Origin: CAZAYP01 sp964489425 [NCBI: uncultured Verrucomicrobiota bacterium]
GTDB lineage: Bacteria > Verrucomicrobiota > Kiritimatiellia > RZYC01
Direction: 5' to 3'
DNA: 64,000 nt
Assembly (NCBI GenBank): GCA_964489425.1
Contig: CAZAYP010000025.1
Span: forward strand, 1 to 64,000
The notes beneath the pieces are model-generated. The model was given only the letters and a program-made list of their open reading frames with translations. It was not told the DNA's origin and made no database searches. The position numbers and the translations under genes were made by a program. Positions 28,650 through 39,475 of the stretch are shown here, piece by piece (position 1 is the first letter of the stretch; every line of letters begins with the position of its first letter).

Positions 28650-29275
28650 CTCCTTTGCCGATGCGGTAGCCGATGCCGATGTCGTGGAAGCGACAGCGTC
28701 CGCGAAGAATGGTTTGGGTCCCAGGTAACTCGCGGGCGTTTCGGTTGAGCGCACCGCCAAGCCTGGAGAGGATGCTGTTGGCGGCGGCGAGGCGGAACGC
28801 CCTGTTTTTTTGCCCCCGCAGGGTGTCGGGGGCGACCAGGGGTTGCAGGTCTTCGAGCAAACGGCACGCCCAGGGCTGGAAGATCAGGTCACCGCGCAGG
28901 TCAGGCGCTTGACGCCCGAGCAAGGCCAGCAGCAACCCACGCCAGGCCATAACCCTGTCGATCGCGATGGCTCAGGCGAGCTTGGCGGCGCTTTGATGTT
29001 GGTGGGCCTCGATCCGGCAGCCACTTTTCAGCACGCGATGCCATTCTTCGATCCGCCAGCGCCGGGTGTACCAGCGCAGGCAGCGCAACGCCTGTTTGCG
29101 TGATTCGATCCGATCCTTCCGGGCTGACTGGGCTGGCCTTTTTCTCCCATTGACGGGGCACCGTGATCGTCGCTTCTCCCATCCGCGGCAGCGCCTCCAG
29201 ATGGGCAAATAACTTCAAGGGCTCATCCTGCAAACAACGGTCATACCGCGCGCGGACCAGCCAATGAGTCTTTAC
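28650..29275 (-). pseudogene. Decayed IS4/Tn5-like transposase
   Basis: Pieces of one transposase are spread over three minus-strand frames. In order: KTHWLVRARYDRCLQDEP and LFAHLEALPRMGEATITVPR (about 29275-29150); YTRRWRIEEWHRVLKSG (about 29072-29022), which is the Y-R-E-K signature of the IS4 family; and MAWRGLLLALLGRQAPDL followed by LGGALNR and the FHDIGIGYRIGK end (about 28950-28650). At least two frameshifts and the loss of the N-terminal half make it non-functional. I found no terminal inverted repeats. Confidence 0.78.
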
Positions 29276-29546
29276 CCAGGCTGGACAGGCGCAGGCATGA
29301 TGACTTTATCGAGCGCGTTCGGGAAGCGGCAGTAAGGAGCAAGGAGCGGCTCGTCGCTTGACTATGAGAAGAAACTTGTCGCATAACACATGAAATCGCT
29401 TCGCTCCATGTGTCCGATTTATCGGGGCAAGATCAACGCAGCCATGCCCGCAGCCCGCAGACCCCCGCAGATAAAGTTGACTTTTGCCCCGCGTTAGCCG
29501 ACGCTCGGCCCGGTGTTAGCCAAGGATCGGATCAGGAGACGGCAGG
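29276..29546. other. Intergenic region upstream of glgA
   Basis: Contains a weak hairpin, ACACATG/CATGTGT at 29386-29392 and 29407-29413. No gene is seen. Promoter elements for glgA should lie here, but none can be picked with confidence. Confidence 0.5.
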
Positions 29547-31019
29547 ATGTATATTGTCCAGGTAACTTCGGAACTGGCCCCGGTGGCCAAGGTCGGCGGA
29601 CTGGCGGACGTGGTGAACGGCCTGAGCCGCGAGCTGGAAATCCGCGGCAATTTCGTGGAAATCATCCTGCCCAAGTACGACTGCATGCGCTACGACCACA
29701 TCTGGGGCCTGCAGGTAACCTGCCCCGACCTGTGGGTGCCCTGGTACGGTAGCGCGGTCCATTGCTCCGTCTGGTTTGGGTTCGTGCACGGCCGCAAGTG
29801 CTTTTTCATTGAGCCGCACTCCAACGACCGCTACTTCCAGCGCGGCGCGTTTTACGGGCAGAACGATGACGTCGCCCGCTTTGTCTTTTTCTGCAAGGCG
29901 ACCCTGGAGTTCCTGCTGAAGACAGGCAAAACCCCCGACATCATCCACTGTCACGACTGGCAGACCGGGATCGTGCCGGTGATGTTGTTTGACCAGTACA
30001 AGCACCTCGGCATGAGCCATCCGCGCGTGTGCTACACGGTCCACAACTTCAAGCACCAGGGCGTCACCGGGGCTTTCGTCCTGGACGCCACGCGCCTCGG
30101 CAAGCCCGGCTACTACTTTGCCTACGAGCGTATGCGCGACAACTTCAACCCCGCGGCCCTGAACCTGATGAAGTCGGGCATTGTGTACTCGAACTTTGTC
30201 ACCACCGTCTCCCCGCGCCACGCCTGGGAGGCCAAGTTCACGGACCAGGGGTGTGGCCTGCAACACACCCTTCAAATACACCAGGGCAAATTCGGCGGCG
30301 TGCTCAACGGCTTGGACTACGACGTGTGGAACCCCCAGACCGACTACCTGATCCCGCACCATTACGACGCCAACAAGCTGGACGGCAAGTACGGCAACAA
30401 GCGCGCGCTGCGCCAACGGCTGCTGCTGCGCGACGAGTTCAAGCCCATCATCTCTTTCGTCGGCCGCCTGGATCCGCAGAAGGGGCTGCACCTGTTGCGG
30501 CACGCCCTGTTCTACAGCATCAACCACGGCGCGCAGTTCGTGCTGCTGGGGTCCAGCCCGTACCCGCACATCAACAACGAGTGGTGGGCGCTCAAGCGGC
30601 ACATCAATGACAATCCCGACAGCCACCTTGAGATCGGTTACAACGAGGAGCTGGCGCACCTGATTTATGCCGGGTCGGACATGGTCCTGGTGCCCAGCAT
30701 GTACGAGCCCTGCGGCCTCACCCAGATGATCGGCCTGCGGTACGGGGCGGTCCCGGTGGTGCGCAACACCGGCGGCCTGGCGGACACGGTGGTTGACAAG
30801 GATTACGCCCACAAGCCGCTGCACGAGCGCAACGGGTTCCTGTTCAACGAGGCCGACCAGGCGGGCATCGAGTCGGCGCTCTACCGGGCGATCTGCCTGT
30901 GGTACTCGTACCCCGACCATTTCCGCCACCTGATCGCCAACGGGATGCAATACGATTATTCGTGGAACCATCCCGGCCAGGATTACCTCAACATTTACAA
31001 CCACATCCGCGAGAAGTAG
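29547..31019 (+). CDS. glgA: Glycogen/starch synthase (GT5)
   Basis: 490 residues. The N-terminal Rossmann domain opens MYIVQVTSELAPVAKVGGLADV, with KVGGL for the ADP-glucose-binding KxGGL motif. HCHDWQTGIVP and CYTVHNFKHQG follow, and the C-terminal domain holds ISFVGRLDPQKGL, VPSMYEPCGLTQM and RNTGGLADTV. It elongates alpha-1,4-glucan from a nucleotide glucose. GGAG lies upstream of the ATG. No other glycogen gene is in the window. Length and motifs are normal for the family. Confidence 0.95.
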   Translation: MYIVQVTSELAPVAKVGGLADVVNGLSRELEIRGNFVEIILPKYDCMRYDHIWGLQVTCPDLWVPWYGSAVHCSVWFGFVHGRKCFFIEPHSNDRYFQRGAFYGQNDDVARFVFFCKATLEFLLKTGKTPDIIHCHDWQTGIVPVMLFDQYKHLGMSHPRVCYTVHNFKHQGVTGAFVLDATRLGKPGYYFAYERMRDNFNPAALNLMKSGIVYSNFVTTVSPRHAWEAKFTDQGCGLQHTLQIHQGKFGGVLNGLDYDVWNPQTDYLIPHHYDANKLDGKYGNKRALRQRLLLRDEFKPIISFVGRLDPQKGLHLLRHALFYSINHGAQFVLLGSSPYPHINNEWWALKRHINDNPDSHLEIGYNEELAHLIYAGSDMVLVPSMYEPCGLTQMIGLRYGAVPVVRNTGGLADTVVDKDYAHKPLHERNGFLFNEADQAGIESALYRAICLWYSYPDHFRHLIANGMQYDYSWNHPGQDYLNIYNHIREK

Positions 31020-31063
31020 GCGGCCACAGGCCGCGGCGCGCAGATCGCGGGCCATCCGAAAGC

Positions 31064-31087
31064 TCCCCGCCTTGGCAAGGCGGGGGG
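31064..31087 (+). terminator. Possible terminator after glgA
   Basis: GC-rich inverted repeat CCCCGCCTTG / CAAGGCGGGG (31065-31074, 31076-31085); effective loop of a few bases. No T-run follows, so the assignment rests on position between convergent genes. Confidence 0.45.
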
Positions 31088-31149
31088 GACCCGCAGGGTG
31101 GGGCGGTTGGCGTAAAGTGGTTTTTCACGCGGCGGCGCGGCGCGCGCGG

Positions 31150-31878
31150 CTACAAGCCAGAGGGCAGCGGCGGGTCAAATGCGATCAGCCCGTAAAGCTC
31201 GGTCGGGTCCGCGAGCACCAACCGGGCGCCGGCCCACCCGGCGGCCCGCGCCAGGTCGTCCAGCGTGGCCACGGACTCGGGAAAATCCGCCTCGTTGACG
31301 TGCCGGCGGATGGTTCCCATCTCCGCGGGCGCCACCCGTGACCACGCGCGCTGGATCGTGGCCCACCAACGCTCCAGGTAGGCCGGCCGCGCTTCACCGT
31401 CGCGCAGCAAGGGCTCAAACACCAGCATGCAGCCGCCAGGGCTGAGCCGCGCGCGGCAGTCGGCCAGGAACCCCTGCTTCTGCTCAAGCGTCAGGTGATG
31501 CAGCGACAAGCCAATCCAGATGATGTCGGCGGTTTCCGCGCTCGTTTGGACGTAGCGCGCGTACTCGTCCAGCACGAACCGCGTCTCGAACCCCAGGCCG
31601 TCCAGGTTCGCGCGCGCCAGCTGCAGGGCGCCGGGGGTCACGTCCACGCCCGTGTAGCGCGCGACGTGGGTGCCGGCCAGGCCTTTCACCATGTAGCTGG
31701 CATCGCCGCAACCCAGGTCCAGCACGGTGAACGGCGCCGGGCCCCGCTCTTTCAGCAGCCGGTTGAGCCGGGCGTACACCTCGCGGTGAGCCAGGTAATT
31801 CTCGTCCACGAGGCGCCAGTAGAGGTTCCAGACATTCTGGAAAAAATCGCGCGTGCTCTCGACGTTCTGCTGCGGCAT
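31150..31878 (-). CDS. Class I SAM-dependent methyltransferase
   Basis: 242 residues. SAM-binding motif I is FTVLDLGCGDASYMVKGL, motif II TGVDVTPGALQLARANL, and a post-I acidic region TADIIWIGLSLHHLT. Start MPQQNVESTRDFF at 31878 has GGAGGGG upstream. The fold is a methyltransferase-11/25 type, close in pattern to enzymes acting on small molecules; the substrate is unknown. It follows icd by 26 nt on the same strand, so it may be in the malic enzyme-icd transcript. Confidence 0.85.
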   Translation of the reverse strand: MPQQNVESTRDFFQNVWNLYWRLVDENYLAHREVYARLNRLLKERGPAPFTVLDLGCGDASYMVKGLAGTHVARYTGVDVTPGALQLARANLDGLGFETRFVLDEYARYVQTSAETADIIWIGLSLHHLTLEQKQGFLADCRARLSPGGCMLVFEPLLRDGEARPAYLERWWATIQRAWSRVAPAEMGTIRRHVNEADFPESVATLDDLARAAGWAGARLVLADPTELYGLIAFDPPLPSGL

Positions 31879-31903
31879 GGGGGACCCCTCCGGCGAACGG
31901 TGG

Positions 31904-33163
<1,260 letters not shown>

Positions 33164-33191
33164 GGTTTTGTCTCCCGGGAAAAAGCGTGGA

Positions 33192-34553
33192 TCATGCGCC
33201 GCCCTCCGGCGGCAGGGGGATGATGCCCTGGTCCATCATCAGTTGCGTAGCCTGCCGGGCGCGCTGGATCAAGCGGCGGGCTTTATCATACAACTCATCA
33301 TGGGTGGCCGCGATGCGCGCCAGGCCCTGCTCCTGGGCCCGGCAGCCGACCGCCGCGGCTTCGCGCGCGTAGACCTCCCAGGACTCCATGGTCGGGACAA
33401 TGCAGTCCGGGGCCAGGCGGTCGCCCACGGCGCCGGCCAGGGCGTCGGCCGCGGCAAAGCACATCTCGTCCGAGATCGTGCGCGCCCGCACATCCAGCGC
33501 GCCGCGGAAAATGCCGGGGAACCCCAGCGAGTTGTTGATCTGGTTGGGGAAGTCCGAGCGGCCGGTGCCCACGACCGCGGCGCCCGCGGCCTGGGCATCC
33601 CACGGCCAGATCTCCGGGGTGGGGTTGGCGCAGGCGAACACGACCGCTCCCGGCTGCATGGCGCGAATCCACTCGGGCTTGATCGTGCCCGGCCCGGGGG
33701 TGGACGAGGCAATCAGCACATCCGCGCCCGCCAGCGCCTCGGGAATGCCGCCCGCCAGCTGGTCGCCGTTGGTGATCTCGCACAGGTGCCACTTCACGGC
33801 ATGCGCCGCGCCCGCGGCCTGCACGTCCTGGCGGTGCCGCCCCAGCAGGCCCTTGCTGTCCACCACGCGGCAGCGGGCCGGGTCCGCGCCGCGGGCGAAG
33901 ATGAGCCGGGCGGCCGCCGTGTTGGCCGCGCCGCAGCCCACGAACACGATCCGCGTGTCCGCCAGGTTTTTCCCCACCACCTTCAGGGCGTTCAGCAGGC
34001 CGGCGAGAATTACGGTCGCGGTGCCCTGCTGGTCGTCGTGCCAGATCGGGATTTCGGCCCGTGCGCGCAGTTCCTCGAGAATCCGGTAGCACTTGGGCTG
34101 GGCCAGGTCTTCGAGGTTGACCCCGCCCAGCGCCGGCTGCAGCAGCAGGACCGTCTCGATGATCTTGTCGGGGTCGCGGGTGTCCAGCATGATCGGGTAG
34201 CTGTCCACGCCGCCAAGATACTTGAAGAGAAGGCTTTTGCCCTCCATGACCGGCAGGCCGGCCTTGGGGCCGATGTCGCCCAGGCCCAGCACGCGCGTGC
34301 CGTCGCTGATGACCGCCACCGTGTTCCACTTGTTGGTGTAGTCGTACACCCGCTCGGGGTCGCGGGCGATGGCGCGGCAGGGCGCCGCCACGCCGGGCGT
34401 GTACCAGATGCCAAAGTCGTCCAGGCTGCGGACGCAGCACTTGAGCGCAGTCTCGATCTTGCCCTTGTAAAACGGGTGCAGGCGCATGGCGTCCCGGGCC
34501 GGTTGTTCGGCCCGGGCCAGGCGCGCGGCATTGTCTTCAGAAGGCTGTTCCAT
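33192..34553 (-). CDS. NAD(P)-dependent malic enzyme (short bacterial type)
   Basis: 453 residues, malate to pyruvate and CO2. Motifs: [16 protein letters not shown], the NAD/metal-site [26 protein letters not shown] with catalytic Lys, [18 protein letters not shown] (metal Asp), a Rossmann motif [31 protein letters not shown] and [13 protein letters not shown]. The C-terminus lacks the phosphotransacetylase-like domain of the long bacterial type. Whether NAD or NADP is used is not clear. Adjacent icd suggests joint control of central carbon flux. Confidence 0.93.
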   Translation of the reverse strand: MEQPSEDNAARLARAEQPARDAMRLHPFYKGKIETALKCCVRSLDDFGIWYTPGVAAPCRAIARDPERVYDYTNKWNTVAVISDGTRVLGLGDIGPKAGLPVMEGKSLLFKYLGGVDSYPIMLDTRDPDKIIETVLLLQPALGGVNLEDLAQPKCYRILEELRARAEIPIWHDDQQGTATVILAGLLNALKVVGKNLADTRIVFVGCGAANTAAARLIFARGADPARCRVVDSKGLLGRHRQDVQAAGAAHAVKWHLCEITNGDQLAGGIPEALAGADVLIASSTPGPGTIKPEWIRAMQPGAVVFACANPTPEIWPWDAQAAGAAVVGTGRSDFPNQINNSLGFPGIFRGALDVRARTISDEMCFAAADALAGAVGDRLAPDCIVPTMESWEVYAREAAAVGCRAQEQGLARIAATHDELYDKARRLIQRARQATQLMMDQGIIPLPPEGGA

Positions 34554-34627
34554 TGCATGCTCCGGCCAAGGTTTCGCAGCATTGTACTTGCCCCATGGGC
34601 CAGCGCAACCTCATTTGCTGGGCCCCG

Positions 34628-35296
34628 TCAAGGGAGGTCCAGGCCAGGAAGCCACGCCGGGCAAGCCGCCGGCGCGAGGCAGGCCGGATCGTCGCACTGC
34701 ACCGCGTTCACCCGGGGGCCCACGGGCCGGACTTCCATGGCCTCGGGCGGGAACGGCCGCAGCAGGCCGCGCGCCGGGGACGCGAGCCATTCCGGCCACT
34801 CCGCCGGCCGCAGGATGACCGGCATGCGGCCGTGCACCGGCGCGACCAGATCGTTGGCCGCGGTCGTGATGATGGCGCTGGAACGGATGGTTTCGCCGGC
34901 CGGCGCGGTCCACGTGGACCACAATCCCGCCAGGCCGAAAGGCGCCCCGCCGGCCACCTGGAAATAGTGGGGCTGCCCGGACTTCCACTCGTAGAACCCG
35001 TCCGCGAGGATCACGCACCGCCCGCCCTGCAGGGCCGCGCGGAACGCGGGTTTTTCATCGAGCGTTTCGGCGCGCGCGTTGATCAGCCGGGCGCCGGCGG
35101 CCGTCGACTTGGCCCAGGCCGGGATGAGGCCCCAGCGGGTGTGGACGATCCGGCGCGGCGCCGTGTGGAGCAGCGCAAGCACGGGTTGCGTTGGCGCCAC
35201 GTTGAAGCGCGGCGGCGCCGGGACGCTCAGGTCATAGTCCGGGAACAGCTCCTGGATTTGCGCCGCGGTGAACGTCTGGGTGAACCGTCCGCACAT
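34628..35296 (-). CDS. SRAP domain protein (YedK/HMCES-like)
   Basis: 222 residues starting MCGRF, so that C2 becomes the catalytic N-terminal cysteine after Met removal. Other conserved SRAP parts: FNVAPTQPV, RWGLIPAWAK, LINARAETL, ILADGFYEWK (Glu) and APVHGRMPVIL (His). These proteins form a covalent thiazolidine crosslink with abasic sites in single-stranded DNA and shield them. It is 18 nt downstream of mnmA on the same strand. Length is normal. Confidence 0.95.
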   Translation of the reverse strand: MCGRFTQTFTAAQIQELFPDYDLSVPAPPRFNVAPTQPVLALLHTAPRRIVHTRWGLIPAWAKSTAAGARLINARAETLDEKPAFRAALQGGRCVILADGFYEWKSGQPHYFQVAGGAPFGLAGLWSTWTAPAGETIRSSAIITTAANDLVAPVHGRMPVILRPAEWPEWLASPARGLLRPFPPEAMEVRPVGPRVNAVQCDDPACLAPAACPAWLPGLDLP

Positions 35297-35314
35297 GGTG
35301 TTCCTCCCGCGGAA

Positions 35315-36367
35315 TCACTCCGCGATCCAGCCTCCGCCCAGGACCTCGTCGCCGGCATAGAACACCGCGGCCTGGCCCGGCGCCACGGCGGCCTGGGGCG
35401 CGGCGAACGCGCACCAGGCCGCCGCCGGGCCGGCCGGCTCGATCCGCGCGCCGACCCCCGGATGGCGGTAGCGGATCCGCACGGTGCAGTTCCGCGCCTC
35501 CGGCGGCCCGCCGCCCACCCAGCTCAGGTCCCGGACCAGGCAGCCCGCGCGCGCGCCCGCGGCCGCCGGCCCCACGACCACGCGGCCGGACTCCGGCTGC
35601 AAGGCGATCACGTAGCAGGGCTCGCCGGTGGCTACGCCCAGGCCCTTGCGCTGGCCGACCGTGAACCGATGCAGGCCGTCGTGACGGCCGAGCACGCGGC
35701 CTTGCTGGTCCACGATCTCGCCCGCGCGGCGCAGTTCCGGATGGTACCGCGCGACCAGGTCGGCATACGTGCCGCCCTCGAGGAAACACAGGTCCTGGCT
35801 CTCCGGGCGTTCCGCTGCCGGCAGGCCCAGGCGGCGGGCCTCGGCACGGGTTTGGTCCTTGGTCCAGGCGCCCAGGGGGAACCGCGTGCACTGCAACTGC
35901 GCCTGCGTGAGCCGGTGCAGAAAATAGGACTGGTCCTTGCCGGCGTCAACGCCCCGGAGCAAACGATAGCAATCCCCGTCCGCAACCACCTGCGCGTAAT
36001 GGCCGGTGGCCAGGCAGCCGCAGCCGAGGGCCCGGGCCTGCTCCAGGAGCAGGCCGAATTTGATCCGGGCGTTGCAGACCACGCAGGGCGATGGGGTCCG
36101 GCCAGCGGCATACTCGGCGGCAAACGGCCGCAGGATGATCCGCTCAAACTCGTCCCGCAGATCCGCCACATGATGCGGGATGCCGAGCCCTTCCGCCACC
36201 TGGCGCGCGCGCAAGACCGGATCCGGCGCGGCCGCCGACCGGGGATCGCACAATCGCAGCGTAAGGCCGACCACCCGGAATCCCTGGGCACACAGCAAGG
36301 CAGCGGCCACGCTGGAGTCCACGCCGCCGCTCATGGCCACCGCCACGGGCTCCCCGGCTGCCATCAT
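35315..36367 (-). CDS. mnmA: tRNA-specific 2-thiouridylase MnmA
   Basis: 350 residues. The PP-loop ATP pyrophosphatase motif AMSGGVDSSVAAALL is at the N-terminus. The two sulfur-handling cysteines are in TPSPCVVCNARIKF and SQDLCFLEGG. The C-terminal part is the RNA-binding beta domain (GQRKGLGVA, then the AVFY end). It thiolates U34 of tRNA-Lys, -Glu and -Gln. Two adjacent ATG codons (36367, 36364) make the start uncertain by one residue. Confidence 0.95.
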   Translation of the reverse strand: MMAAGEPVAVAMSGGVDSSVAAALLCAQGFRVVGLTLRLCDPRSAAAPDPVLRARQVAEGLGIPHHVADLRDEFERIILRPFAAEYAAGRTPSPCVVCNARIKFGLLLEQARALGCGCLATGHYAQVVADGDCYRLLRGVDAGKDQSYFLHRLTQAQLQCTRFPLGAWTKDQTRAEARRLGLPAAERPESQDLCFLEGGTYADLVARYHPELRRAGEIVDQQGRVLGRHDGLHRFTVGQRKGLGVATGEPCYVIALQPESGRVVVGPAAAGARAGCLVRDLSWVGGGPPEARNCTVRIRYRHPGVGARIEPAGPAAAWCAFAAPQAAVAPGQAAVFYAGDEVLGGGWIAE

Positions 36368-36391
36368 GACCCGGCCGCGCGCCCCCGGGCC

Positions 36392-37006
36392 TCAGGGCTG
36401 GCTGCCGGCGCCGGTGATTTGCTGGCTGACAACCTTGTCAAAGCACTCCGGGCAGATGCTGTGGGTAAATTGGGCATCGCTGCGTTTCTCAATGTAGGTT
36501 TCGACCCGGTGCCAGTAGTTGCGGTCGTCGCGAATCTTTTTGCAGTAGGAGCAGATGGGCAACAGGCCCTGGAGGGTGTTGATCTGCGCCAGCGCCTCCT
36601 CCAGTTCCCGGACGCGGGCGGCGAGCTCCATCTGCAGGTTGATCACCCGTTCGCCCACCTGGACCCGGGCGTGAAGCTCATCAAGGTCAAAGGGCTTGGT
36701 GACGTAGTCGTTGGCCCCAGCCATCAACCCCTCCACAATGCTCTCCTTCTCGCGTTTGGACGTGAGCAGGATGATGTAGCGCGGCGGCGTGGGCTCGTCC
36801 TGGCGGATGTTGCGGCACACCTCGATGCCGTCGATCCCGGGCATGATCCAGTCCAGGATGACCAGCCGCGGCGCGTCCGGCTTCTGCAGCTCGGCCCAGG
36901 CCAGGGCGCCGTCCGCCACGCTCTGCACCGTGTACCCCCAGTCGTGGAGCGCATTTTCAAGCGCCACACGCAGAAAGGTCGAATCTTCCGCCACCAGTAT
37001 TTTCAC
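36392..37006 (-). CDS. Response regulator with C-terminal zinc-ribbon-like motif
   Basis: 204 residues. A receiver domain (1-120) has AEDS, phospho-acceptor Asp in LVILDWIMPGIDG, and TKPF for the conserved Lys. A coiled coil (about 125-155) leads to LLPICSYCKKIRDD, then HSICPECFDKV, giving a CxxC...CxxC set that fits a zinc-ribbon-like tail found in response regulators of many environmental bacteria. The start is a GTG at 37006 with GGGGAAAG upstream; in-frame residues before it have no homology. No cognate kinase is adjacent. Confidence 0.88.
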   Translation of the reverse strand: MKILVAEDSTFLRVALENALHDWGYTVQSVADGALAWAELQKPDAPRLVILDWIMPGIDGIEVCRNIRQDEPTPPRYIILLTSKREKESIVEGLMAGANDYVTKPFDLDELHARVQVGERVINLQMELAARVRELEEALAQINTLQGLLPICSYCKKIRDDRNYWHRVETYIEKRSDAQFTHSICPECFDKVVSQQITGAGSQP

Positions 37007-37049
37007 TTGCGCTTTCCCCGCCCCACCCCGCCCGGACGGCCGCCGGGCG

Positions 37050-37475
37050 TCACTTGATGTAATAGCCGCTGATCCGCCATACGCCGTCGGCGCCGCGCAT
37101 GGGGGTGATGGTCTCCACGCCGGCCTGTTTTTTCTCAAAACGCGTATCGAACTGGATCACCACGTATTCCCCGTCCGGCGCGCCGGCCAGGGTCTTGGTG
37201 TAATGCGCGCGCCGGAGGGTCCGGGACTGCACCGGCCCGAACGGGCCGCGAAACGTGGCGATCATGTCCACCCATTTGTCCCGCGCCACGGCTTGCTGGA
37301 ACACGGGCGCGGCCTCGTCCCAAGACCGGCCGTACTCGCCGTGGTCCACCAGCGCCAGCCACGCCAGCGCCCCTTCCTGCGCCGCCTGCTCATCCGCCGC
37401 ATGGCGGTTGGTGCAGCCAACGCCGGCCCAGGCCATGATCAGGCCCGCGACCCACACCATCCAGGCGCGGTTCAT
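37050..37475 (-). CDS. DUF4019-type lipoprotein
   Basis: 141 residues. The signal sequence ends in a lipobox, WAGVGC, giving a lipidated Cys at 21. The mature part follows the DUF4019 pattern: WLALVDHGEYGRSWDEAAP, then APDGEYVVIQFDTRFE and GVWRISGYYIK. Function is unknown for the family; the fold resembles NTF2-like cone proteins. The ATG overlaps the accA stop by 4 nt, so it is translationally coupled, which is an odd pairing for a lipoprotein. It ends the kinase-transpeptidase-accA run. Confidence 0.8.
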   Translation of the reverse strand: MNRAWMVWVAGLIMAWAGVGCTNRHAADEQAAQEGALAWLALVDHGEYGRSWDEAAPVFQQAVARDKWVDMIATFRGPFGPVQSRTLRRAHYTKTLAGAPDGEYVVIQFDTRFEKKQAGVETITPMRGADGVWRISGYYIK

Positions 37476-38458
37476 GTGGCCCCCTGGGGTCCGCATACGG
37501 CCGGGTCCTGGTACTTGCCCATGGCGCGCAGCTTGGCATAGCGCGCGGCCACCAGCTCCGCCGGGGGCACATCGCGCAACGCGTCCAGGTGCCGAATCAA
37601 GTGGGCCTTGAGGGTCGCGGCGATCTCGGCGTGGTTGGTATGCGCGCCGCCCGCCGGCTCCGGCACCACCTCGTCGAGGATGCCCAGCTTGAGCAGCTCC
37701 GCGGAGGTGATCTTGAGCGCTTCGGCCGCCTTGTCGGCAAAGGCACGGTCCTTCCACAGGATCGCCGCGCACCCCTCGGGCGAGATGACCGAGTAGTAGG
37801 CGTGCTGCAGCAGCATCAGGCGGTCCGCCACGCCAATCCCCAGGGCGCCGCCGCTGCCACCCTCCCCGGTGATCACGGCAATGATCGGCACCGGCAACAT
37901 GGACGCCTCGCGCAGGTTGACCGCGATCGCCTCGGCAATGTGGCGCTCCTCGGATTCAACCCCGGGATAGGCGCCGGGGGTGTCGATCAGGCTGATGATC
38001 GGCAAGCCGAACTTCGTCGCCAGCCGCATCAGCCGCAGCGCCTTGCGGTAGCCTTCCGGGTAGGCGCAGCCAAAGTTGCATTGCAGGTTGCTCTTGGTGT
38101 CCCGGCCCTTCTGCGAAGCCACCACCACGACGCGCCGCCCGTCCAGCCGGGCGAACCCGCCGACAATGGCCCGATCATCAGCGTAGAGGCGGTCGCCGTG
38201 CAGTTCCATGAAGTCGGTCATGATGCGGCCGATGTAGTCCAGCGGGTACGGCCGCAGGGGATGCCGCGCCACCTGCACCTGCTGCCACGGGGTCAGTTGG
38301 CCGTAGATTTCGGTCCGCAGCGCGGCGATCTTCTCCTGCATGCGCTCGATCTCGCGCGAGACATCGATCTGCTGGCTCTCGCTGAACTGCTTCAGCTCCT
38401 GCAGCTTTTTCTCCATCTCCACGATCGGTTTTTCAAAAGGTAATGCGTAGGTGGTCAC
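37472..38458 (-). CDS. accA: Acetyl-CoA carboxylase carboxyltransferase subunit alpha
   Basis: 328 residues. A coiled N-terminal part (LPFEKPIVEMEKKLQEL) is followed by the crotonase-like fold: RIMTDFMELHGDR, FGCAYPEGYRKALRLM, LIDTPGAYPGVESEERH, the GEGGSGGALGIGVAD oxyanion region, and YYSVISPEGCAAILWKD. With AccD it moves the carboxyl group from biotin to acetyl-CoA, the first step of fatty-acid synthesis. It sits 18 nt after the L,D-transpeptidase gene and overlaps the lipoprotein gene. Confidence 0.96.
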   Translation of the reverse strand: MTTYALPFEKPIVEMEKKLQELKQFSESQQIDVSREIERMQEKIAALRTEIYGQLTPWQQVQVARHPLRPYPLDYIGRIMTDFMELHGDRLYADDRAIVGGFARLDGRRVVVVASQKGRDTKSNLQCNFGCAYPEGYRKALRLMRLATKFGLPIISLIDTPGAYPGVESEERHIAEAIAVNLREASMLPVPIIAVITGEGGSGGALGIGVADRLMLLQHAYYSVISPEGCAAILWKDRAFADKAAEALKITSAELLKLGILDEVVPEPAGGAHTNHAEIAATLKAHLIRHLDALRDVPPAELVAARYAKLRAMGKYQDPAVCGPQGAT

Positions 38459-38476
38459 GGCCGCTCCTTTCGAGGC

Positions 38477-39475
38477 TCACTCGCGAATGGTTACCGCCGT
38501 CCCGATGGGCACCAGGTTGAACAGCTCCTCGATGTCCGGGTTCTGCATGCGGATGCAGCCGGCGCTCTCCGCCTTGCCGATGGTTTCCGGCTCCCAGGTG
38601 CCATGGATCCCGTAGCCGCGCGCATCCAGCGCCAGCCAGTGCGTGCCCAGCACGTTTTCCGGGTCGCCGTACGGGATCTGCTTGCCATCCGACCGCCACC
38701 ACGGCGGCTGCGAGATGCGGTCCACGATCTTGAACTGCCCGTCCGGCGTCTTGCCGAACTTGCCCGTGCCCACCCGGTACCGCTTGAAAAACCGGCCGTT
38801 CATGGACAGCACCAGCGTAAAGTCGGACTTGTCCACCACCACGCTGAACTTGCCCTGGAAAATGCGGAACCGGTCGCCCTCGTGGATCAGCGCGCCCTTG
38901 ATGCTGTTGCCCTTGGCCACCAGTTCGCGGGTGATGCCGAACTTGCGCGCGATGCTGTCCAGCGAGTCGCCGCGCCGCACCACGTACTCCAATTTCTCAG
39001 GCATCGGGTACGGGTAAAACACCAAATCAATGTTGATGTCGCCCAGCAGGCTTTCGGCGCTCGCGATGACCACCGGATCGCGCGTCTGCGACATCACTTG
39101 GTAGCAGATGTCGCGGGCCTTGAGGATCTCGCCGCCCGCCACCAGGGCCTTGGCCTGGTTCAGCGCGACCCGCCCCTTGTCATCGGCGGCAACCGGCGCT
39201 GCCGGGAGGGCGGGCGTGACGCGGACGGTCGGCGTGGCCACGGCCGGCTTTGACGCCGGCGTCGTCGAAGCCGCCGGCGCGCGCTCCGCCGCCGCGGGCA
39301 CGGACACCATGTCAGCCGCCGGCGTGGGCGCTGCATCGGGGGGCACCGGCGCGTCCGTGGCCGGACGCCGGGCCAGCCAAACGGTGGCCCCGGCCGCCAC
39401 AACCAGCACCACCAGTATCACCAGCCGCAAACACCCTTTCCGGCTGCGATATTCCTGGATGTACAGTTCGTTCAT
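38477..39475 (-). CDS. LysM and YkuD domain L,D-transpeptidase
   Basis: 332 residues. One N-terminal membrane helix (about 17-38) is followed by a Pro/Ala-rich stalk, a LysM domain (about 163-207; YVVRRGDSLDSIARKFG) and a YkuD catalytic domain with H291 (GIHGTW) and C307 in SAGCIRM. The usual SHGC reads SAGC here. It would cross-link or anchor proteins to peptidoglycan in the periplasm. The start overlaps the kinase stop by 4 nt (ATGA), so the two are coupled. Confidence 0.9.
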   Translation of the reverse strand: MNELYIQEYRSRKGCLRLVILVVLVVAAGATVWLARRPATDAPVPPDAAPTPAADMVSVPAAAERAPAASTTPASKPAVATPTVRVTPALPAAPVAADDKGRVALNQAKALVAGGEILKARDICYQVMSQTRDPVVIASAESLLGDINIDLVFYPYPMPEKLEYVVRRGDSLDSIARKFGITRELVAKGNSIKGALIHEGDRFRIFQGKFSVVVDKSDFTLVLSMNGRFFKRYRVGTGKFGKTPDGQFKIVDRISQPPWWRSDGKQIPYGDPENVLGTHWLALDARGYGIHGTWEPETIGKAESAGCIRMQNPDIEELFNLVPIGTAVTIRE

